Source of the DNA: Phyllostachys edulis
Lineage: Eukaryota > Streptophyta > Magnoliopsida > Poales > Poaceae
NCBI GenBank assembly: GCA_036346405.1
Contig: CM070554.1
Location: 40,786,204 to 40,850,203, forward strand
Direction: 5' to 3'
Length of the DNA: 64,000 bases
Shown: positions 59,223 to 64,000 of the stretch, piece after piece
Layout: every line of letters begins with the position of its first letter
Position numbering within the stretch: the first letter of the stretch is position 1
Program-made: the position numbers and the translations under genes
The notes under the pieces: generated by a model
Seen by the model: the letters and a program-made list of their open reading frames with translations, nothing else
What the model was told of the DNA's origin: nothing
The model's database searches: none

Positions 59223-61100
59223 CTACACATGAGAAAGGCAAGGTGTCCGAGTCTTGGGTCCCGAAGGGTTAGAGAGAGAATGCTTGGGAACCCAAACCTT
59301 GGACACAGCACCACCAGAGGCAGTCGAACCATTATGTGAGTTAGCGTGATGCAAATGATGGTCCATGCAAGAAGATCCAACATCATCCTTGAAGGCACGC
59401 CGCGAGTGGACAACTCGATGAGGAAAACGAGGTCTATCTCTAGAAAAGCGGCGATGACCTTGCTTGAAAGCACCATGATGAGAACCAACAAAAGCATCAA
59501 AGAAACTCACACAATCTCGCCGTGGGTGTGTACCTCGATGAACAAAGCGAGATCCACCTCTTGGACAACGGCGGAAATCGCCTCGGGGCAGCTCGTGGAC
59601 CAAAACTAAAACTATGCAAACCATGTCCACGGTCTTTGTCCGACACCACTAGAAAAGGTGTCAAAGAAGCCATCAACAAATCGAGTCTTCGTGCTAGGCT
59701 CTTTAGTGTGCATGTCATGAGAAAGACTATGCCCACTAAGAGACTTAGAAGCATGAGCTCGACGCATAAATGTTTTGCACGCGAAAAGCAATCTACATGA
59801 TGTCCATTTTCCCACAAAATGAGCGATGGTGTAAGGTCTACTAGTAGACACGGTCCGAGAAGGACGAAGCACCATTATGGCTCAAAGAAGAAATCTGGAA
59901 GAACTAGCATCATGACTCGTCCTCGTATCAACACTAGACCCACACATGCCATGAGAAAGGCTATGTGTGTTCCTAGAAAATCTGACGGCGCACTTTCGGC
60001 AGCTCATGTTTCAAACGGAAAGCAAAACTCAAAAGTGTGTCCATTCTTCTTACAAAAGGTGCAATGGTACTTCTCTTTTGAATATTTAGTACCATTTGAG
60101 AGAAAAGCACCTTTGTCTCTAGAAATACGTTGGACAACACAAGAAGAGTCCGAAAGAATCGAACTCACCAAAGAAGAGCTATCCAAAACGATGCCATAAA
60201 AATCAACATCAAGTGACTCACGTTTAGCACAAAAAGACTCCAACTCCGAATGCAAAGATGCAAGAGAAATCTTAAAAACATCAACCTCGGAGTGAAGGCA
60301 AATACAAGAGTCACATGATTGGCGCTCATATCATCGCGCAAAGACTCAATCTCGCTCTTCAAAGAAACACAAGATGTGCAAGAAATTAATGATGCTTTCG
60401 AATAAAGCATGCAGTTCAAAGCATCAATTTCAGTTTCTAAACAAGCACAATTCTTGTAAGAGACTAAACCATCCTTAAGCAATTTTTCATGTTCTAAGCA
60501 CATGCTACAAGGCCTAGCTTCAATTTCAATAATATCAGCTCTAGCATTCTCTAATTGCTCAAGGTGAAAGGAATTAGTCAATTTAAGCTTCTCAATTTCA
60601 GCAAGCATGCCTACACAAGAATCACAATTATTTCTAGCCATAGAACTAAGATTGCCTATTTCTAACTTAGCATTGTCAAGTTCATGATGTAAGGCAATAC
60701 AAGAATCACAAGGCATAGAAACATTTGATTTCAAAATTTCATTTTCAGATTTTAGGCATGCAAGAGAGTTATTCAGGTTCTCCATGTCTACAAGCAATGA
60801 ATCATAAGCATTCATGGAGGTTTTCAATTCGGAGAGCTCATGAGACAAATCATTCTTTTCTCTTTTTAGCAATTTCATTTTCTTCCTAAGAGCATGCAAT
60901 TTATATTCATATGAAATCAATCCATCAATGAGTTTTTCTTTGCTCACCTTGTTTAGCTTGAGTAAGGGATCGTCCTCATAAGAGTCATCATCATCATCAA
61001 AAGGCTCATCATCAAAATCCTCTCCATCATGTTCATCCTCAAAAGGCTGCATTGCATATGTCCTTGGGCTTCTTCTCCTCGGGCTCCAAAAGTGACTCAT
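59223..61100 (-). pseudogene. Gag-like coiled-coil protein with CxxC repeats and zinc knuckle
   Basis: Frame 61100-60165: residues 22-45 are almost all Asp/Glu, residues 50-125 are coiled coil, then CxxC modules follow at residues 131, 159, 198, 218 (C-A-C) and 241. Each has a form of C-S-C-x2-L-x2-E-(I/L)-(D/E). A frameshift near 60320 moves the reading to the frame of 60255-60004, with one more CDSC and a CCHC knuckle (CTFCKKNGHTFEFC, about 60022-60063). A basic Arg/His-rich tail (59630-59223) ends in VSKVWVPKHSLSNP, the usual gag C-terminus in grass copia elements. The protein would form the particle and bind RNA. The usual N-terminal capsid part is not visible. Confidence 0.7.
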
Positions 61101-61316
61101 CCCTCAAACTAGAACAATCAAAACAAAAGGATTAAGCCACAAATATCACGGGAGAAATCCTCCTCCATCACCATTAGACTTATCATACATTCAAATATCT
61201 TGTTACGTCCAACACCATTGGTAAAAGAACCACGACAAGATGCAAGGAAACGCTCACAAGTCCTCATATCTGTCGCCATGCTCAAAGATCGGTTAAGATC
61301 ACAAAAGAGCAAACTT

Positions 61317-61328
61317 GGCTCGATACCA
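61317..61328 (-). promoter_or_regulatory. Primer-binding site of the gag-only element
   Basis: The minus strand reads ATTGGTATCGAGCCAAG just after the LTR end. It resembles the initiator tRNA-Met site TGGTATCAGAGCC with the A of CAGAG missing. Confidence 0.7.
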
Positions 61329-61330
61329 AT

Positions 61331-63811
61331 TGTAGGACCGGAAAAACGACTAGAGGGGGTGAATAGGCGCTTTCGTATTTTTCACCTCGATCGAACTCAA
61401 CACTACTTTCACTCCAATAGCTATAAAAGCTATGAAGATACGTATATAGGCACAGCGGATCCTGTGTTGAATCCGATCAAACCCCTAAACAAAAGACCAA
61501 AAACAACTCACGACTGCAAGCACAAAATCAAACTAGTGGATGAAATCCATCACAGGATTTTTCCTCAGCCAACACACATAGCCTCACCGGATTCTGTTCT
61601 TGTGCACAAGACAATAGATCTCACAGTGGCAATAAACAAAAGTAGCTAATCACACCACTAGCAATAAACACAAGTGGCCACAGAAGCTATCAAAGCCAAG
61701 GCAATAAAAAATCTCAAACAGCTAGAGATCAGATCAAGCATTAAACTAAGACTAGCCAAGGTACTGCTGCCGCCGGCCCTGTTTTTCTACTGGCACACAA
61801 ATTGGGGGCGCCGCCACAGTGTTCTTCAAGCACACACCGGAGCACTCAAAAACTGAAGCAAACTCAAAGAACAAATCGATTTCAACTACAGATGAGGCTC
61901 AATGCAACAACAGTATACTTCAGATCAACCGGGGGCTGTATCAACCTTTTACAGCAAACTGCATGGAAACGAGTTTACACAGACCGAGCTGATAAGCACA
62001 GCAACGCTCACAGCCAAGAGAACCAAAACTCAGTTGAGTCTCAGCAATGATGCAGCCGAATAAACAAACAAAAAGAGTAAACTGCTGGATTCACTCGCAA
62101 GGCTATAAGCTGTCCCTGCAGGTCCGGTTCCTACGAGCGTAGCACAGGCCGCACAGGGCTCCGGATTCTGCGTGTGCACAGTGACGATCTGCAAAAACAG
62201 GAAACCAATACAAAACTCCGAAACCTTGATTAAGCTGCCACCAAAAACTCTAATCTAGCACAGCCGCAAGGCTTCAAATGCGTCGGCAGCCAAGAAAAAC
62301 AAATCTGAGTCAACAGTCGCCATCACAGGGGGTTTCTGTTCTCTACTAAGACCGGTCACAAGACTCAGCGCAGCAATTAGAGAAGAAAAAATTCTAAACA
62401 GTAAAACTGCAGAGACTTGAAAAGAGCAGCAGCCGGAAATTTCAGACACAAAAATCAAGCCATGATTTTCTGCATTCTCACAGGAGGAACAATGCGCCGC
62501 CACTAGCTGATACACGCAGTCGCCCTCGGCTTTTCTCCGGGCCATTAATTTTTTTCTAAGCCAGAGGCCGCCGCCACCGGTCCCTATTTCTCAACAGCAG
62601 CAAAGAACAGCAGTGCACAGCAGATTGAATCAAAAGATGGAAAGCAAGATAATAAACAAATATAAATTCCAAGCAAGACTCTGGATTCATAAACCGATGG
62701 AATCTAGTAAAGGGCTTACAGCCTCTGCCATGAGCAATCCACTCAAATCATACAAGATGCTGAACTTCTTACAAGCAAGAATCAAAAAACGGCGAGACTA
62801 TCAAAGCCGCCGCCACACTCATTTTTTTTCAAGGGCCTATTTGTGCGGGGCACTACAAGCAGGCCTCAAGCCGCCGCCATGGAATTTTTAGCAGACACAG
62901 GGCAGCGCCGCCACTCCCATTTTTTGCTATCCCTCCAGGGCGCCGCCACCCTTGGCTCAAAAACGCCCGGCTATTTTTTTTCAGCACATCATCATTTCCC
63001 AATCACAATTTCTTTTATAGGGCACCCAAAACCCTAAAAACCTTAATGGGCTTCCGTTAAGGTCCAACAACAACGGAACACACACGCACGCATCTCAAAG
63101 CGCCGTCTTCATCGTCGATTGATCTAAACCGCTTCACCATCGCCGACCACGCCAGCGCTTAGTCAAAGGTCACCAAGGCGGTGTTGGTAAAATTACCAAA
63201 ATACCCCTTCTCGATCCTTTCCAAAAGACCGAGTCCATCTGTTGAAGCAATCGCCTGCTTCGCCACGTGTAGGTTGATCAACGGCTCCATGTCGTCAAGT
63301 CTCTCCCGTCCGGATCCCACCGGCACCACTGAGCACTTGCAACGACTCCCGCGCCGCTTGATCCAACCAGTCGCACCGAACCGCCTGTTCGGTCATCCTT
63401 GTCCATTCTGCGCCACGCTTGAGTCGGTGACCTCACCCGCATCCATGATCGTTCGAACCTCGCTCTCCAAGCTTAGTCGATCCACCTCACCGTTGACCGC
63501 CTTGACCTCCAAGCCACCCGACAGACAATAGACAAGCAAACACGAATCAGGAACAAGTTCTTCACAACTTGACCCACGTTAGCCAAAACATGCAATATGC
63601 AACACATATGCATTAACAAACATGGATATGACCTATCCCAAAACAATTCACCACTTAAATCAACATTCAAGACAAAAGTCGATTCTGGCCTTGATGACAC
63701 GACCGACAGATCTGAAACTTTGACGAAAACGCGTGAAACTTCAAACCAAAAGCCACATTGCCAATTGTTTCATCATCCTAAGATCATGGGCATATCCCCA
63801 TGATATCCACA
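61331..63811 (-). repeat. 5' LTR of the gag-only element
   Basis: It is homologous to 53535-55978, with a minus-strand TATA box at 63012-63019 and a hairpin at 63783-63804. Compared with the other LTR it contains many extra CAG/GCAGC words (for example around 62590-62620). Confidence 0.92.
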
Positions 63812-64000
63812 CACGGGAATAGCAGCAGTGCAAGGAACACAGAGGGCTCCTCGGGGCGGCCGAAGAGTGGCTAGACAAGCGGCTAGGTGGAGATGGCCGG
63901 CGATAGTGGAGGAAGGACATGGCTAGCACTCTATGGTGTGAGATAGAGGGAAAAGGGAAGGAACCTGAAGAGGACAAGGAGTAGCTCAAGGTGACACACT
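63812..64000 (-). mobile_element. Outer long LTR, piece 4, running off the window
   Basis: It begins with the CACGG duplication and continues GC-rich, as in the middle zone of the long LTRs. The 5' end of this LTR lies beyond the window. The frames seen here are composition effects. Confidence 0.5.

Larger units (their letters stand above)
53535..63811 (-). mobile_element. Complete gag-only LTR retrotransposon (TR-GAG-like)
   Basis: The LTRs at 61331-63811 (5', 2481 bp) and 53535-55978 (3', 2444 bp) read on the minus strand TGTGGATATCATG...GGTCCTACA. The target duplication CACGG is perfect. The PBS lies directly inside the 5' LTR and the polypurine tract directly before the 3' LTR. The 5.35-kb interior encodes a gag-like protein but no protease, RT or integrase. 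The PPT form (AAGGGGAGAT) and a CX2CX4HX4C knuckle suggest Ty1/copia relatives. This type is known as TR-GAG, non-autonomous elements with gag alone. Confidence 0.9.

Overview
The window is a piece of a large plant nuclear genome, almost certainly a grass (Poaceae). The evidence is a copia solo LTR opening TGTTGGAAATATGCC, a Tat-type Ty3/gypsy element with an antisense gene, LARD-like elements with very long LTRs, and a CACTA element with CACTACTACA ends. Nearly everything that can be assigned is transposon sequence. I found no intact host gene, no tRNA or rRNA gene and no CRISPR array. Species cannot be settled from the sequence alone.

Layout. 1-4713 is the 3' part of a long forward LTR with a ~30-bp tandem repeat. 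4714-8174 is unassigned, with weak exon-like stretches on the minus strand. 8175-9571 is the 5' part of another long LTR. 9572-11556 is a short non-autonomous CACTA element. 11557-16545 is a decayed, internally deleted Ty3/gypsy element on the minus strand (LTR, PBS, gag, protease; no RT or integrase). From 16798 to the window end runs one deeply nested cluster.

Nested cluster. The outermost layer is a reverse-oriented long LTR, seen as four pieces (16798-18008, 49720-50406, 53156-53534, 63812-64000). Into it went a Tat-lineage gypsy element on the minus strand (18009-49719, about 11.9 kb once inserts are subtracted). That element was itself hit by a LARD with 5.85-kb LTRs (26937-41648, TSD GGAAA), a copia solo LTR (43431-45008, TSD TCTTA) and a reverse long solo LTR (45620-49123, TSD GTTCT). 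The outer LTR also received a solo LTR (50407-53155, TSD TTTCT) and a complete gag-only element of the same family (53535-63811, TSD CACGG).

How parts work together. The Tat element has gag, protease, RT, RNase H and integrase on the minus strand, all broken. It also carries a plus-strand gene (about 19052-21853) between integrase and 3' LTR, with its own TATA box, several GT-AG introns and a poly(A) signal. The LARD and the gag-only element have replication signals (LTR, PBS, PPT) but no polymerase, so they must have used enzymes from other elements. Many small indels separate LTR pairs of single insertions; some may be sequencing errors, so frameshifts reported here need care.
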